A stretch of DNA of 60,605 bases from Burkholderia sp. lig30. GTDB taxonomy: Bacteria > Pseudomonadota > Gammaproteobacteria > Burkholderiales > Burkholderiaceae. A model generated the notes under the pieces. That model saw nothing but the letters and a program-made list of their open reading frames with translations. It searched no databases and had not been told where the DNA came from. Below are positions 35,568-45,697 of the stretch, piece by piece. The position numbers and the translations under genes were made by a program. The stretch covers positions 1-60,605 of the forward strand of contig NZ_JGVW01000082.1 in assembly GCF_000687455.2 (NCBI RefSeq). The letters run 5' to 3'. Positions within the stretch are counted from its first letter, which is position 1. Every line of letters begins with the position of its first letter.

Positions 35568-36530
35568 TCACTTCGTGACGAGATCGACCGGCGTCTCGAC
35601 CAGCGCGGACATGTCCGCCTGCCTGCGGTACTCGACGACGGCCTTCAGCGCCGTGTCGATGCCGAACACCGCCTGCTTCGCGCCGTACTGGTCGGCGGTT
35701 GCAAGCACGCGGCCGTCCTTGAGCATCGGCTTGATCGCGTCGATGTTGTCATAGCCGACCACATAGACCTTGCCCTCCCTGCCGGCCGCGCGCACCGCCG
35801 ACACCGCGCCGATCGCCATGTTGTCGTTGCCGCACAGGATCGCCTTCAGGTTCGGATACGCGAGCAGCATCGAGGCGGCCGCCGCGTTGCCTCTGGCGGT
35901 GTCCCACGCGCCCGACTGCACCGACACGACCCGTATCCTGCCCGCCTTCATCGCGTCGCGAAAACCGGCCGTGCGCTGCTGCGCGTTGGGGGTGGTGGCG
36001 ATGCCCTCGACGATGCCGACCGCATCGCCCGCCTTCAGGCGCTTCGCGAGGAAGTCGCCGACCTTGCGCGCGCCCTTGCGGTTGTCGGAGCCGACGAACG
36101 GCACGTTCAGGTTCCGCGCCTTCAGCATGCCGGGGTCGAGCGGGCTGTCGATGTCGACGACGATGATGCCGGCGTCGATGGCCTTCTTCACCACCGGCAC
36201 GAGCGCCTTCGAGTCGGCGGGCGCGAGCACGATCGCGTCGACCTTCGACGCGATCATCCGCTCGACGATGCGGATCTGGCTCGCGGTGTCGGTCTCGTCC
36301 CGGATGCCGCTCGTGACGAGGTCGAACTGACTCGCGTTGTGCTTCTGGTATTCCTGCGCGCCGCGTTCCATCGCCACGAAGAACGCGTTATCGAGCGACT
36401 TCATCACGAGCGCGACCCTGGGCTTGTGCGGCCCCTGTTCCTGCGCGTGCACGGCCGCGCACGGCACGGCGGCGGCCGCGACGGCGACGAGCGCCGCGGT
36501 CAGGAACCGGCGGCGAGAGGCGGGATTCAT
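35568..36530 (-). CDS. Sugar ABC transporter substrate-binding protein (320 aa)
   Basis: Periplasmic-binding protein of the ribose/galactose (RbsB, Peripla_BP_4) type. It has RVALVMKSLDNAFFVAMERGAQEYQ, ERMIASKVDAIVLAPADSKALVP, VDIDSPLDPGML, FVGSDNRKGARKVG, ILCGNDNMAIGAVSA and VVGYDNIDAIKPMLKDGRVLAT. The signal starts SRRRFLTAALVAVAAAA, a possible Tat motif. The ATG at 36530 was chosen because AGGAGA is 8 nt upstream; the ATG at 36539 sits too close to it. No permease or ATPase gene is adjacent, so it is an orphan receptor, a chemoreceptor partner, or serves a distant transporter. Confidence 0.9.
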   Translation of the reverse strand: MNPASRRRFLTAALVAVAAAAVPCAAVHAQEQGPHKPRVALVMKSLDNAFFVAMERGAQEYQKHNASQFDLVTSGIRDETDTASQIRIVERMIASKVDAIVLAPADSKALVPVVKKAIDAGIIVVDIDSPLDPGMLKARNLNVPFVGSDNRKGARKVGDFLAKRLKAGDAVGIVEGIATTPNAQQRTAGFRDAMKAGRIRVVSVQSGAWDTARGNAAAASMLLAYPNLKAILCGNDNMAIGAVSAVRAAGREGKVYVVGYDNIDAIKPMLKDGRVLATADQYGAKQAVFGIDTALKAVVEYRRQADMSALVETPVDLVTK

Positions 36531-36586
36531 CGGCAACATCTCCTGGCGACGTGGCCCGTGGGCCATCTCGTTTTAATTGATGTCAG

Positions 36587-36598
36587 GCAAACGTTTGC
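36587..36598. promoter_or_regulatory. LacI-family operator palindrome
   Basis: GCAAACGTTTGC, a perfect 12-bp palindrome (PurR/RbsR-like core AAACGTTT), 57 bases before the sugar-binding protein's ATG. The nearby LacI-type regulator is the obvious ligand. Confidence 0.75.
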
Positions 36599-36848
36599 GC
36601 CATGCCGCCCGGACGACGGCCTGCAATGCGGTCGGTACGACGGAAGGGAAATGCTGGAGACGGCCGACTGCCGGTCGCGGGCGGTACATGCATGCGCAAC
36701 CGCCGGCCCCGGCCGGCGGAAAGACGGCTATGCTGGACCGTTTCGCGCCGGCGCGCAAGCCGTCTGATCAAATTCGACGGTGTTTTTTCGTGGCGCGGCC
36801 GCGCCACGAAGCGACATCGCGCGGCCCGCGTCGCGGCCCGCAACCGCG

Positions 36849-37775
36849 TCAGGCGACTTCCCGCAACTGCGCGGCAATCTCCGCCTCGCTCAGATGCGGC
36901 GCGAACATCTCGATCAGCCGGTACGCGTAGGCGCGCAGGAACGCGCCCTTGCGCAGGCCCACCCGCGTCGTGCTCGCCTCGAACAGATGCTGCGTATCCA
37001 GCGCGACGAGCCCGGAATCGCGCTGCGGATCGTAGGCCATCGCGGCCACGACGCCGATCCCCATGCCGAGCTCGACGTACGTCTTGATCACGTCCGCATC
37101 GATTGCAGTCAGCACGACGTCCGGCACGGCGCCCGCCTGCGCGAACGCCTGGTCGATGTGCGAGCGCCCGGTGAAGTCCTGGTCGTAGGTGATGATCGGA
37201 TATTCGGCGATGTCGTCGAGCGACAGGTTCTCGCGCCCGACGAGCGGATGCCCCTTCGGCACCACCACCGTGTGATGCCACGAATAGCACGGGAACGTGA
37301 CGATGTCCGGGTAGCGGTCGAGCGCCTCGGTCGAAATCCCCAGATCCGCCTCGCCGTTCAGGATCATCTGCGCAATCTGCTGCGGGCTGCCCTGACGTAG
37401 CGCCAGGTGCACCTTCGGGAACACCTCCTTGAACTGCCGGATCACCTTCGGCAGCGCATAGCGCGCCTGCGTGTGCGTCGTCGCGACGACCAGGTGGCCG
37501 CTGTCCTGATCCGCGAACTGGCGCGCGACCCGCCGCAGGTTCTCGGCGTCGAGCAGCATCCGCTCGATCAGCTGATGCACCGCCTTGCCGGGCTCGGTCA
37601 GGCCCGTCAGGCGCTTGCCGCGGCGGATGAAGATATCGACGCCCAGTTCGTCCTCGAGATCCTTGATCTGCTTCGAGACGCCCGACTGCGACGTGTACAG
37701 CACGTTCGCCACTTCGGTCAGGTTCATGTTCTGGCGCACGGCCTCGCGCACGAAGCGCAATTGCTGAAAGTTCAT
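36849..37775 (-). CDS. cysB: LysR-type regulator CysB (308 aa)
   Basis: Activator of sulfate assimilation genes. It begins MNFQQLRFVREAVRQNMNLTEVANVLYTSQSGVSKQIKDLE (winged HTH) and has DELGVDIFIRRGKRLTGLTEPG, VVATTHTQARYALP, LRQGSPQQIAQMI, TFPCYSWHHTVVVPKGHPL and YDQDFTGRSHIDQAF, all CysB-typical and sulfate-binding-site-like. It is the last gene of the sulfate locus, 91 nt after cysA; the promoter-proximal sbp region is the likely target. Confidence 0.96.
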   Translation of the reverse strand: MNFQQLRFVREAVRQNMNLTEVANVLYTSQSGVSKQIKDLEDELGVDIFIRRGKRLTGLTEPGKAVHQLIERMLLDAENLRRVARQFADQDSGHLVVATTHTQARYALPKVIRQFKEVFPKVHLALRQGSPQQIAQMILNGEADLGISTEALDRYPDIVTFPCYSWHHTVVVPKGHPLVGRENLSLDDIAEYPIITYDQDFTGRSHIDQAFAQAGAVPDVVLTAIDADVIKTYVELGMGIGVVAAMAYDPQRDSGLVALDTQHLFEASTTRVGLRKGAFLRAYAYRLIEMFAPHLSEAEIAAQLREVA

Positions 37776-37866
37776 GGGTAGGCCTCTTCGGGCTGTGTTT
37801 GTATTGTTCGGTTGTATCCGTTGCCGCTCTCGTTACCGCCCGTTACCACGTGGTGCCGCGCCGGGA

Positions 37867-38925
37867 TCAGCGCGCCGGGAACACCCTCGCCGCACGCGGC
37901 ACGGCCTTCGCGCCGTCGCCGACCTGCAGCGCGAGCGCGCGCCACGCGTCGCGATCCAGCTCCGCTTCGAGCGCACCGCCGGCGCGCGCCTCCAGTTCGA
38001 CGCGCACCGAGCCGCCGAGCGGCACCACGCGGCGCACGTCCACCGCGATGCCCGCCTGCGCCGCATCGCCCGCCGGCACCAGTTGCAGGTCGTGCGGCCG
38101 CACATACGCGTGCGCCGGCCCGGCGAAATCCGCTTCGACGGCGATCGGCCCGGCCGCGCCCTCGGCGACGAAACCCTGGCCCGCGACCGTGCCCGGAAGC
38201 CGGTTCGCCGCGCCGAGGAACTCGTAGACGAACGCGCTCTGCGGATGATCGTAGACGTCCTGCGGGCTGCCCACCTGCTCGACGCGCCCGCGATTGAGCA
38301 CGACGATCCGGTCCGCGACCTCGAGCGCCTCCTCCTGGTCGTGCGTGACGAAGATCGTCGAGATGTGCAGGTCGTCGTGCAGCCGGCGCAGCCAGCTACG
38401 CAGCTCCTTGCGGACCTTGGCGTCGAGCGCGCCGAACGGCTCGTCGAGCAGCAGCACCTTCGGCTCGACCGCGAGCGCGCGGGCGAGCGCGATGCGCTGG
38501 CGCTGGCCGCCCGACAGCTCGGACGGATAGCGCTGCGCGAGCCAGTCGAGCTGCACCAGCTTCAGCAGTTCATGGACCTTCTCGCGGATCGCCGCCTCCG
38601 ACGGCCGCTCGCGGCGCGGTTTCACGCGCAGCCCGAACGCGACGTTCTCGAACACGGTCATGTGGCGGAACAGCGCGTAATGCTGGAACACGAAGCCGAC
38701 CTGCCGCTCGCGCGCGCCGACCGACGCGACGTCCTGCCCCTGCAGCACGACCTGCCCCGCGTCCGCGTGCTCGAGGCCCGCGATCACGCGCAGCAGCGTG
38801 GTCTTGCCGCAGCCGGACGGCCCGAGCAGCGCGACCAGCTCGCCCGCCGGGAAGTCGAGCGACACATTGTCGAGCGCCGCGAAATCGCCGAAGCGCTTCT
38901 GCAGATTACGTACGGTGATGCCCAT
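37867..38925 (-). CDS. cysA: Sulfate/thiosulfate ABC transporter ATPase (352 aa)
   Basis: ATP-binding subunit of the sulfate importer: Walker [13 protein letters not shown], signature [19 protein letters not shown], Walker [13 protein letters not shown] and the H-loop [14 protein letters not shown]. The C-terminal TOBE-like regulatory domain follows. The ATG at 38925 is preceded by AAAGAGG and lies 13 nt after cysW. Confidence 0.97.
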   Translation of the reverse strand: MGITVRNLQKRFGDFAALDNVSLDFPAGELVALLGPSGCGKTTLLRVIAGLEHADAGQVVLQGQDVASVGARERQVGFVFQHYALFRHMTVFENVAFGLRVKPRRERPSEAAIREKVHELLKLVQLDWLAQRYPSELSGGQRQRIALARALAVEPKVLLLDEPFGALDAKVRKELRSWLRRLHDDLHISTIFVTHDQEEALEVADRIVVLNRGRVEQVGSPQDVYDHPQSAFVYEFLGAANRLPGTVAGQGFVAEGAAGPIAVEADFAGPAHAYVRPHDLQLVPAGDAAQAGIAVDVRRVVPLGGSVRVELEARAGGALEAELDRDAWRALALQVGDGAKAVPRAARVFPAR

Positions 38926-38938
38926 CCTGGTTGCCTCT

Positions 38939-39856
38939 TTACGAATTCGACGAAGTGACGGCGGAGCCGGCGATTTCTGCGTTCATGTGGCGCTCCGCGA
39001 GGAGCTTGAGCGCGAGCGTGACGAGCGCGAGCAGTGCGAGCACCGACGCCACCGCGAACGCGGCCGCGAAGTTGTACTCGTTGTAGAGAATCTCGACGTG
39101 CAGCGGCATCGTGTCGGTCTGCCCGCGGATATGGCCCGACACGACCGACACCGCGCCGAATTCGCCCATCGCCCGCGCATTGCAGAGGATCACGCCGTAC
39201 AGCAGGCCCCACTTCACGTTCGGCAACGTCACGCGGCGGAAGATCTGCCAGCCGGACGCGCCGAGCACGCGCGCGGCCTCCTCCTCGTCGCTGCCCTGCG
39301 CCTGCATCAGCGGGATCAGCTCGCGCGCGACGAACGGGAACGTCACGAAGATCGTCGCCAGCACGATGCCGGGCACCGCGAAGATGATCTGCACGTCGTG
39401 CGCCTGCAGCCACGGCCCGAACCAGCCCTGCGCGCCGAACAGCAGCACGTAGATCAGGCCGGAAATCACCGGCGACACCGAGAACGGCAGGTCGATCAGC
39501 GTGGTCAGCAGCGCCTTGCCGCGAAACTCGAATTTCGCGATCGCCCACGACGCGCATACGCCGAACACGAGGTTGAGCGGCACGGCGATCGCCGCGACGC
39601 TCAGCGTCAGCTTGATCGCCGACCAGGCGTCCGGATCGGCGAGCGACTCGAGATAGAAGCCGGCGCCCTTCCGGAGCGCCTCGACGAATACCGCTGCGAG
39701 CGGCACGACGAGGAACAGCCCGAGGAACACCAGCGCGACGCCGGTGAGCAGCCAGCGCACCGCGCGCGGCTCGCTGACGGGGTTGAGTTCGCGCGCGGCG
39801 CGCGCGCGGGCATTGGACGACGACACGTTCAGCACGGCGGTGGTCTCCTGGCTCAT
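38939..39856 (-). CDS. cysW: Sulfate ABC transporter permease CysW (305 aa)
   Basis: Inner-membrane permease: [58 protein letters not shown] and the EAA loop [31 protein letters not shown] with [22 protein letters not shown] at 39856 overlaps the cysT stop (ATGA). The cytoplasmic N-terminus is longer than usual. Confidence 0.96.
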   Translation of the reverse strand: MSQETTAVLNVSSSNARARAARELNPVSEPRAVRWLLTGVALVFLGLFLVVPLAAVFVEALRKGAGFYLESLADPDAWSAIKLTLSVAAIAVPLNLVFGVCASWAIAKFEFRGKALLTTLIDLPFSVSPVISGLIYVLLFGAQGWFGPWLQAHDVQIIFAVPGIVLATIFVTFPFVARELIPLMQAQGSDEEEAARVLGASGWQIFRRVTLPNVKWGLLYGVILCNARAMGEFGAVSVVSGHIRGQTDTMPLHVEILYNEYNFAAAFAVASVLALLALVTLALKLLAERHMNAEIAGSAVTSSNS

Positions 39857-40740
39857 CGCTGGCCTCCCGCCGCGGCTGCGGCAACCGGCGCGGGACCGCT
39901 CGCGCCGCGGCTGGTGCGGTGCTGCAGATACCACTGCAGCGTGTTGATCAGGAACAGCATCACGAACGACACAACAAGCATCACGACGGCCAGCGCGGTC
40001 GCACCCGCATAGTCGTATTGCTCCAGCTTCGTGATGATGAGCAGCGACGTGATCTCGGATTTCATCGGCACGTTGCCGGCGATGAAGATCACCGAGCCGT
40101 ACTCGCCGAGCGCACGCGCGAACGTGAGCGCGACCCCGGTCAGCAGCGCCGGCAGCACCGCGGGCAGCACGACGCGGCGAAACGTCAGCCAGCGTGACGC
40201 GCCGAGGCACGCGGCCGCCTCCTCCTGCTCGCGCTCGAAATCCTCGAGCACCGGCTGCACGGTGCGCACGACGAACGGCAGCCCGATGAAGGTCAGCGCG
40301 ACGAGCACGCCGAACGGCGTGAACGCGATCTTGATGCCGAGCGGCGCCAGCAACTGGCCGATCCAGCCGTTCGGCGCGTAGACGGCGGCCAGCGAAATGC
40401 CGGCGACCGACGTCGGCAGCGCGAACGGCAGGTCGACGATCGCGTCGACGACCCGCTTGAACGGAAACGTGTAGCGCACCAGCACCCACGCGACGAGAAA
40501 GCCGAACGCGGCATTGATCAGCGCGCCGCCCAGCGCGGCCGAGAATGTCAGCCGATACGACGCGAGCACGCGCGGCGACGTCACCGCGGCGACGAACTGG
40601 TCCCACGACAGCGTCGCGGTCTTGAGAAAGGTGGCGGCAAGCGGGATCAGCACCACGAGGCTCAAATAGGCCACCGTGATGCCGAGCGTCACGCCAAAGC
40701 CGGGCAGAGCGCTCGGCTTGCGGAAGGTGAAGGTCGTCAT
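39853..40740 (-). CDS. cysT: Sulfate ABC transporter permease CysT/CysU (295 aa)
   Basis: Partner permease: [42 protein letters not shown], the EAA loop [30 protein letters not shown] and [17 protein letters not shown]. It lies 133 nt after sbp and overlaps cysW. The Ala/Gly-rich C-terminal tail is unusual but harmless-looking. Confidence 0.96.
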   Translation of the reverse strand: MTTFTFRKPSALPGFGVTLGITVAYLSLVVLIPLAATFLKTATLSWDQFVAAVTSPRVLASYRLTFSAALGGALINAAFGFLVAWVLVRYTFPFKRVVDAIVDLPFALPTSVAGISLAAVYAPNGWIGQLLAPLGIKIAFTPFGVLVALTFIGLPFVVRTVQPVLEDFEREQEEAAACLGASRWLTFRRVVLPAVLPALLTGVALTFARALGEYGSVIFIAGNVPMKSEITSLLIITKLEQYDYAGATALAVVMLVVSFVMLFLINTLQWYLQHRTSRGASGPAPVAAAAAGGQR

Positions 40741-40873
40741 CGGATGCGCTTCCGGGTCAATCACATGGGTTCGACGGACGTCGCCGGCGCGGGTGTCGCG
40801 CCGGCGCGGCCGCCGGTGTCGCGGCGCGCTCGCCGTGGCGGCGCGCCTGCTTCTTGGTCTGGCTGATCTGGCG

Positions 40874-41911
40874 TTACTGCGGCTTGTAGATCGAATCGAA
40901 CACGCCGCCGTCGGCGAAATGCGTCTTCTGCGCATTCGTCCAGCCGCCGAACGTATCGTCGACCGTGTACAGCTTCAGCTTCGGGAACTGCTTCGTCAGC
41001 TCGGCCGGCACGCTCTTCGAACGCGGCCGGTAATAGTTGCGCGCCGCGATCTCCTGGCCTTGCGGGCTGTACAGGAAATTCAGGTACGCGTCGGCGAGCT
41101 TGCGCGTGCCCTTCTTGTCGACCACCTTGTCGACGACCGCGACCGGCGGCTCGGCGAGGATGCTCGCGGACGGCACGACGATCTCGAACTTGTCCGGCCC
41201 GAACTCCTTGATCGACAGGAACGCCTCGTTCTCCCACGCGATCAGCACGTCGCCGATGCCGCGCTGCACGAAGCTCGTCGTCGCGCCGCGCGCGCCGGAA
41301 TCGAGCACGCCGGCGTTCCTGTACAGCTTCGCGATGAAATCCTTCGCGCCCTGCTCGCTGCCGCCCGGCCGGTGCTGCGCGTATGCCCACGCCGCCAGGT
41401 AGTTCCAGCGCGCGCCGCCCGAGGTTTTCGGATTCGGCGTGACGATCGACACGCCCGGCTTGATCAGGTCGTCCCAGTCCTTGATGTGCTTCGGATTGCC
41501 CTTGCGCACGAGAAACACGATGGTCGACGTGTACGGCGACGCATTGTCCGGCAGGCGCTTTTGCCAGTCCTTCGCAACCAGCCCCTTGTTCGCGAGCGCG
41601 TCGATGTCGTACGCGAGCGCGAGCGTCACCACGTCGGCCTGCAGCCCGTCGAGCACCGAGCGCGCCTGCGCGCCCGAGCCGCCGTGCGACTGCTTGAAGT
41701 TGACCGTCTCGCCCGTCTTCGCCTTCCACTCCTTGCCGAACGCCTGGTTGACGTCCTGATAGAGCTCGCGCGTCGGGTCGTACGACACGTTCAGGAACGT
41801 CGTGTCCGCCTGCGCGTGCGCCGCGACGCCGAGCGCGGCGGCCGCGCCCAGCGCGAGTGTTGCGATCAGGCGGCTCGCCCCTTTCACCAGCCCCGTATTG
41901 CGCTTGACCAT
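40874..41911 (-). CDS. sbp: Periplasmic sulfate-binding protein (345 aa)
   Basis: Sulfate receptor of the CysTWA importer. A long signal peptide ([21 protein letters not shown]) precedes the mature start [68 protein letters not shown] and NYYRPRS are Sbp-typical and include the sulfate-contacting Ser/Gly loop. First gene of the locus, with an AT-rich promoter region upstream. Confidence 0.97.
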   Translation of the reverse strand: MVKRNTGLVKGASRLIATLALGAAAALGVAAHAQADTTFLNVSYDPTRELYQDVNQAFGKEWKAKTGETVNFKQSHGGSGAQARSVLDGLQADVVTLALAYDIDALANKGLVAKDWQKRLPDNASPYTSTIVFLVRKGNPKHIKDWDDLIKPGVSIVTPNPKTSGGARWNYLAAWAYAQHRPGGSEQGAKDFIAKLYRNAGVLDSGARGATTSFVQRGIGDVLIAWENEAFLSIKEFGPDKFEIVVPSASILAEPPVAVVDKVVDKKGTRKLADAYLNFLYSPQGQEIAARNYYRPRSKSVPAELTKQFPKLKLYTVDDTFGGWTNAQKTHFADGGVFDSIYKPQ

Positions 41912-41974
41912 CCGTGGTTCTCCAAGTGTTGTCCGGATTGCGATGTCGGGCCAGTCTAGCGAACGGCTTACATG

Positions 41975-42009
41975 ATTAAAAATAATCGTTCCTTATTTTT
42001 TAATACCAA
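41975..42009 (-). promoter_or_regulatory. Probable CysB-dependent promoter region of sbp
   Basis: An AT-rich block unlike its surroundings. On - strand it reads TTGGTATTAAAAAATAAGG, then ATTATTTTTAAT, with TTTAAT (41980-41975) as a -10 candidate but no well-spaced -35. A poor -35 beneath an AT-rich activator site fits CysB-dependent promoters; the exact site is not resolved. Confidence 0.4.
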
Positions 42010-42133
42010 AAAGTGCTAACGAAGGCCCGGCGGGCGATTGTCGCGGATGAACCGGCGCTGCGGCGTCGCGCGATCGCGGCGAAACCGGCGCGAGCGCGAT
42101 GAACCTCACGTAACACTTGAAATTCGCCGAGTA

Positions 42134-42149
42134 CTGTATAAAAATACAG
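42134..42149. promoter_or_regulatory. LexA (SOS) box 1
   Basis: CTGTATAAAAATACAG: exact CTGT-N8-ACAG, AT-rich centre, 31 bases before lexA. Part of an autoregulatory pair. Confidence 0.93.
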
Positions 42150-42153
42150 CTTA

Positions 42154-42169
42154 CTGTCTATCCATACAG
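42154..42169. promoter_or_regulatory. LexA (SOS) box 2
   Basis: CTGTCTATCCATACAG: second exact CTGT-N8-ACAG, 20 bases centre-to-centre from box 1 (about two helical turns), allowing cooperative LexA binding on one DNA face. Confidence 0.92.
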
Positions 42170-42179
42170 CAGTTGAACC

Positions 42180-42821
42180 ATGACCAAACTCACCGCCCGC
42201 CAGCAACAAGTGTTCGACTTGATCCGCCGCGCGATCGAGCGCTCCGGCTTTCCGCCCACGCGCGCCGAGATCGCCGCCGAGCTGGGCTTCAGTTCGCCGA
42301 ATGCGGCCGAGGAGCATCTGCGGGCGCTCGCGCGCAAGGGCGTGATCGAGCTGGCGGCTGGCGCATCGCGCGGCATCCGCCTGCTGGGCCTCGACGACGC
42401 CCCGCACCAATTCACGCTGCCGCACGCCGGCCTGATGCAGTTGCCGCTCGTCGGCCGCGTCGCGGCAGGCAGCCCGATCCTCGCGCAGGAGCACATCTCG
42501 CAGCATTTCTCGTGCGATCCCGCGCTGTTTTCCAGCAAGCCGGATTACCTGCTGAAGGTGCGCGGGCTGTCGATGCGCGACGCCGGCATCCTCGATGGCG
42601 ACCTGCTCGCCGTGCAGAAGCGCACGGAAGCGAAGGACGGCCAGATCATCGTCGCGCGGCTGGGCGACGACGTCACGGTCAAGCGCCTGATGCGCCGTCC
42701 CGGCGGCATCGAGCTGATCGCGGAGAACCCGGATTACGAAAACATCTTCGTCAAGGCCGGCAGCGCGGAATTCGCGCTGGAAGGCATCGCCGTCGGTCTG
42801 ATTCGCTCCGGCGAACTCTGA
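42180..42821 (+). CDS. lexA: LexA repressor (213 aa)
   Basis: SOS repressor and S24 autoprotease. The winged HTH is [20 protein letters not shown] with [31 protein letters not shown]. The cleavage site Ala-Gly is in [11 protein letters not shown], the catalytic Ser in [16 protein letters not shown], and the Lys in TVKRLMRR. Normal length. Two SOS boxes overlap its promoter, so it is self-repressed. A small gene with a strong ribosome site follows 32 nt downstream and is probably in the same SOS transcript. Confidence 0.97.
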   Translation: MTKLTARQQQVFDLIRRAIERSGFPPTRAEIAAELGFSSPNAAEEHLRALARKGVIELAAGASRGIRLLGLDDAPHQFTLPHAGLMQLPLVGRVAAGSPILAQEHISQHFSCDPALFSSKPDYLLKVRGLSMRDAGILDGDLLAVQKRTEAKDGQIIVARLGDDVTVKRLMRRPGGIELIAENPDYENIFVKAGSAEFALEGIAVGLIRSGEL

Positions 42822-42853
42822 CCATCCGTCTCGATCCCGATCAGGAGAACATC

Positions 42854-43186
42854 ATGGAACGCCTTGCCCGCCTGCTGCCTTTCCGCCAATTCGGCCGCCT
42901 GCGTCATCTGCGCGGCCGAAAGCCCTGCGCGCCGCTGTCCGCCGCGGCGCCTGCGAGTGTCGAAGCAGCCGAGCGGCAGGCGTCACTGCTGCCGTCCGCG
43001 TTGCCCGCGTTCGCGCGGGTGTCGCTGAACGCCGGCCTGAATCACGCGACGCCGGCCCGGCGCGCGCCGGTGCGGGTCTATCACGGCTCGTCACGCCTGA
43101 TCATGGTCGGGACGATCGATGCGGTATGCCGGATGATCGATCATTGCATCGCCGAAGAGCATTCGGCCGCGCAACGCGGCGGGTGA
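42854..43186 (+). CDS. Small protein downstream of lexA (110 aa), unknown
   Basis: Not recognised. ATG at 42854 has AGGAG 7 nt upstream and the gene is 32 nt after lexA on the same strand, so it should be SOS-induced with it. The N-terminal half is basic and low-complexity; the C-terminal part (VRVYHGSSRLIMVGTIDAVC then RMIDHCIAEEH) looks structured and is the likely functional core, with two cysteines. In some proteobacteria a division inhibitor (SulA) occupies this place, but I see no SulA motif. Confidence 0.7.
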   Translation: MERLARLLPFRQFGRLRHLRGRKPCAPLSAAAPASVEAAERQASLLPSALPAFARVSLNAGLNHATPARRAPVRVYHGSSRLIMVGTIDAVCRMIDHCIAEEHSAAQRGG

Positions 43187-43213
43187 TCCCGTCCCGCCTG
43201 CCCCGGAGTCACC

Positions 43214-43885
43214 GTGAATCGCGCACCGCGCCACTCGCCGCGCCTCAAGCCGTTCCTGATCGTCGCGCTGGTCGTCGCCGTCATCACGGCGATCGGCTAT
43301 GCGTATGCGTCGCCTTACGTCGCGCTCGACCGCCTCAAGCAGGCGATCGACGCGCGCGATGCGCAGGCTGTCAGCGAATACGTCGATTTTCCGTCGCTGC
43401 GCGTGAGCCTCAAGCAGCAACTGAGCGACACGCTGATGCGCCGGATCGATGCGCAGCAGCACGGCAATCCACTCGCGGTGATCGGCGCGCTGATCGGCTC
43501 GGCATTGATCGGGCCGCTGGTGGATGCCTATGCGACGCCGGAAGGCGTGGCCGCGTTGATGAGCGGCATTCCGCCGCGCGGCAATCCCGGCGAACGCCCG
43601 CCCGAATGGGCGCAGCAGCCTTCCGGCACGCCGCCCCGCGCGCCGGCGGCTCTGCCGGCCGCACCGGCTTCGCAGGCCCAGACTTCACCGTCGAATCAAG
43701 CGTCGCCGGTCGACCAGGCACGCGCAAGCGCGCAGGCAGGTGCGCAAACGCGTGCCGGCTACCGGAATATCGATGAATTCGTCGTGACGTATCAGCACGG
43801 CGCCGACGGCGCGCGCTATGCGGCGATTTTCCGCCGCATCGGCCTTTTTTCGTGGAAGCTGTCGGCGGTCGATCTGCACGACTGA
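43214..43885 (+). CDS. DUF2939 membrane-anchored protein (223 aa)
   Basis: Single N-terminal TM (PFLIVALVVAVITAIGYAYA, about residues 13-32) followed by YVALDRLKQAIDARDAQAVSEYVDFPSLRVSLKQQL, the DUF2939 core. A Pro/Ala/Gln-rich linker (about 120-175) and a C-terminal beta domain (FVVTYQHGADGARYAAIFRRIGLFSWKLSAVDL) follow. Starts with GTG at 43214 preceded by CGGAG. Function of the family unknown; probably periplasmic. Downstream of lexA and the small gene, but 27 nt away, so co-transcription is possible. Confidence 0.82.
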   Translation: MNRAPRHSPRLKPFLIVALVVAVITAIGYAYASPYVALDRLKQAIDARDAQAVSEYVDFPSLRVSLKQQLSDTLMRRIDAQQHGNPLAVIGALIGSALIGPLVDAYATPEGVAALMSGIPPRGNPGERPPEWAQQPSGTPPRAPAALPAAPASQAQTSPSNQASPVDQARASAQAGAQTRAGYRNIDEFVVTYQHGADGARYAAIFRRIGLFSWKLSAVDLHD

Positions 43886-43972
43886 ACCGTGACCGCCCGA
43901 CGGCAGCCCCCCCGGCCTGTCGCGTCCCCCGCGCGGCATCGCCCGGCGAGAGACGCCCCCCGTGTTGACCGC

Positions 43973-44479
43973 TCAGCTGGACGTCGTGGACGTCGCGGAA
44001 GCCGCATCCCGTTCGCGCGCGATCTCGGCGCGTTGCTCCTCCGGCGACGAGCAGGCGACCAGGATGCTGCAGTCCACCCGGTCGAGCAGTTGCGTATTGC
44101 CGGAGCCCATCCACCAGCGCGACAAGCCGCTGCGGCGGCGGTGGCCGACGACGACCAGATCGACTTTCAGTTCCGCGGCGAGGTTGGCGATCTCGTCGAT
44201 CGGGTAGCCGAACGCGAAATGCCCTTCCGCCTGCACGCCGCGCTCGCGCAACCGGTTCACGCCTTCCTGCAGGATTTCCCGCGCGGTTTCCTCGAAGCGG
44301 CCGCATGCGACGTCGGTCAGCAATCCGGCGCTTTGCGCGATGCTGGAGCGCATGTCCACCACCGACAGCAGGTGCGTCTCGGCGTTCAGGTCCCGCGCGA
44401 GATCGGCGCCGCAGCGAAGCGCCTTGCGTCCCTCGAGCGTACCGTCGTAGCACAGCAGGATTTTCTTGTAGCTAGCCAT
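43973..44479 (-). CDS. Universal stress protein UspA family (168 aa)
   Basis: Cytosolic ATP-binding Usp: YKKILLCYDGTLEGRKALRCGADLARD, LSVVDM, LVVVGHRRRSGLSRWWMGSGNTQLLDRVDCSILVAC (the G-2x-G-9x-G-S/T nucleotide motif, here with GHRRRSG...GSGNT). The ATG at 44479 has GGAGG 5 nt upstream, better than the ATG at 44500. A polar 20-residue C-terminal tail extends the domain. Confidence 0.93.
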   Translation of the reverse strand: MASYKKILLCYDGTLEGRKALRCGADLARDLNAETHLLSVVDMRSSIAQSAGLLTDVACGRFEETAREILQEGVNRLRERGVQAEGHFAFGYPIDEIANLAAELKVDLVVVGHRRRSGLSRWWMGSGNTQLLDRVDCSILVACSSPEEQRAEIARERDAASATSTTSS

Positions 44480-44776
44480 GGAGCCTCCCATACGGGACAA
44501 CGTGTCCTACGGAACAATCATGGTGCGATGCAATCGAGGATGCAAGAGATGGAAAACGCTGATTCGACCCGCGTGCCGGATACGCAATGATGCAGTGCAG
44601 GAGCGGCACGCGGCTGCATGCATACCGTGCGTTCGCGCACGGTGCGAGCGCGGGCAATGCACTAGAATGGCCCGTTGATGTTGCATGATTGCGTCACATG
44701 CCGGCGCGGCCACCTCACCGGTTGTCCGCCGTGCGTGCCTGCGTTGCCCGTTGTACCCACGACAACCCGCTTGCCC

Positions 44777-45691
44777 ATGTCCGTCGCACCGATCGATTTA
44801 CTGAACGTTGAAAAACGCTACGGCGACAAACTCGTCGTCAATGGCCTGTCCTTTCGCGTGCATGCCGGCGAATGCTATGGCCTGCTCGGCCCGAACGGCG
44901 CGGGCAAGACCACGACGCTCAGGATGCTGCTCGGCCTCACCTATCCGGATGCCGGCACCATCTCGCTGTGCGGCGAGCCGGTGCCGGCGCATGCGCGTCA
45001 CGCGCGGCAGCGGGTCGGCGTCGTGCCGCAATTCGACAACCTCGACCCCGATTTCACGGTTCGGGAAAACCTGCTGGTGTTCAGCCGCTATTTCGGTGTG
45101 CCGGCACACGAGGCGCGCGCGCTCGTGCCGTCGCTGCTCGAGTTCGCGAAGCTCGAGAGCAAGGCCGACGCGAAGGTCAGCGAGCTGTCGGGCGGCATGA
45201 AACGGCGCCTTACGCTGGCGCGCGCACTCGTCAACGATCCCGACGTGCTGGTGCTCGACGAGCCGACGACGGGCCTCGATCCGCAGGCGCGGCATCTGAT
45301 GTGGGAGCGTCTGCGCTCGCTGCTCGCGCGCGGCAAGACGATCCTGATCACCACGCACTTCATGGAAGAAGCCGAGCGTCTGTGCGACCGCCTGTGCGTG
45401 ATCGAGGAAGGCCGCAAGATCGCCGAAGGCGCGCCGCACGCGCTGATCGAATCGGAAATCGGCTGCGACGTGATCGAGATCTACGGCCCCGATCCGGCCG
45501 CGCTGCGCGACGAACTGGCCGCGCTCGCCGAGCGCACCGAGATCAGCGGCGAGACGCTGTTCTGCTACGTCAGCGATCCGGAGCCGATCAACACGCGGCT
45601 CAAGGGCCGCGCCGGCCTGCGCTACCTGCATCGCCCCGCCAACCTCGAAGACGTGTTCCTGCGGCTCACCGGCCGCGAAATGCAGGACTGA
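44777..45691 (+). CDS. nodI: NodI-type ABC transporter ATPase (304 aa)
   Basis: ATP-binding subunit of the NodIJ (DRA-type) exporter. Starts [26 protein letters not shown]; Walker [18 protein letters not shown], signature [19 protein letters not shown], Walker [19 protein letters not shown]-loop [16 protein letters not shown]. NodI of rhizobia exports lipochitin oligosaccharides, but homologues in non-symbiotic Burkholderia exist without nod genes, so the substrate here is unknown. Six nt before nodJ. Confidence 0.92.
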   Translation: MSVAPIDLLNVEKRYGDKLVVNGLSFRVHAGECYGLLGPNGAGKTTTLRMLLGLTYPDAGTISLCGEPVPAHARHARQRVGVVPQFDNLDPDFTVRENLLVFSRYFGVPAHEARALVPSLLEFAKLESKADAKVSELSGGMKRRLTLARALVNDPDVLVLDEPTTGLDPQARHLMWERLRSLLARGKTILITTHFMEEAERLCDRLCVIEEGRKIAEGAPHALIESEIGCDVIEIYGPDPAALRDELAALAERTEISGETLFCYVSDPEPINTRLKGRAGLRYLHRPANLEDVFLRLTGREMQD

Positions 45692-45697
45692 CCGATC

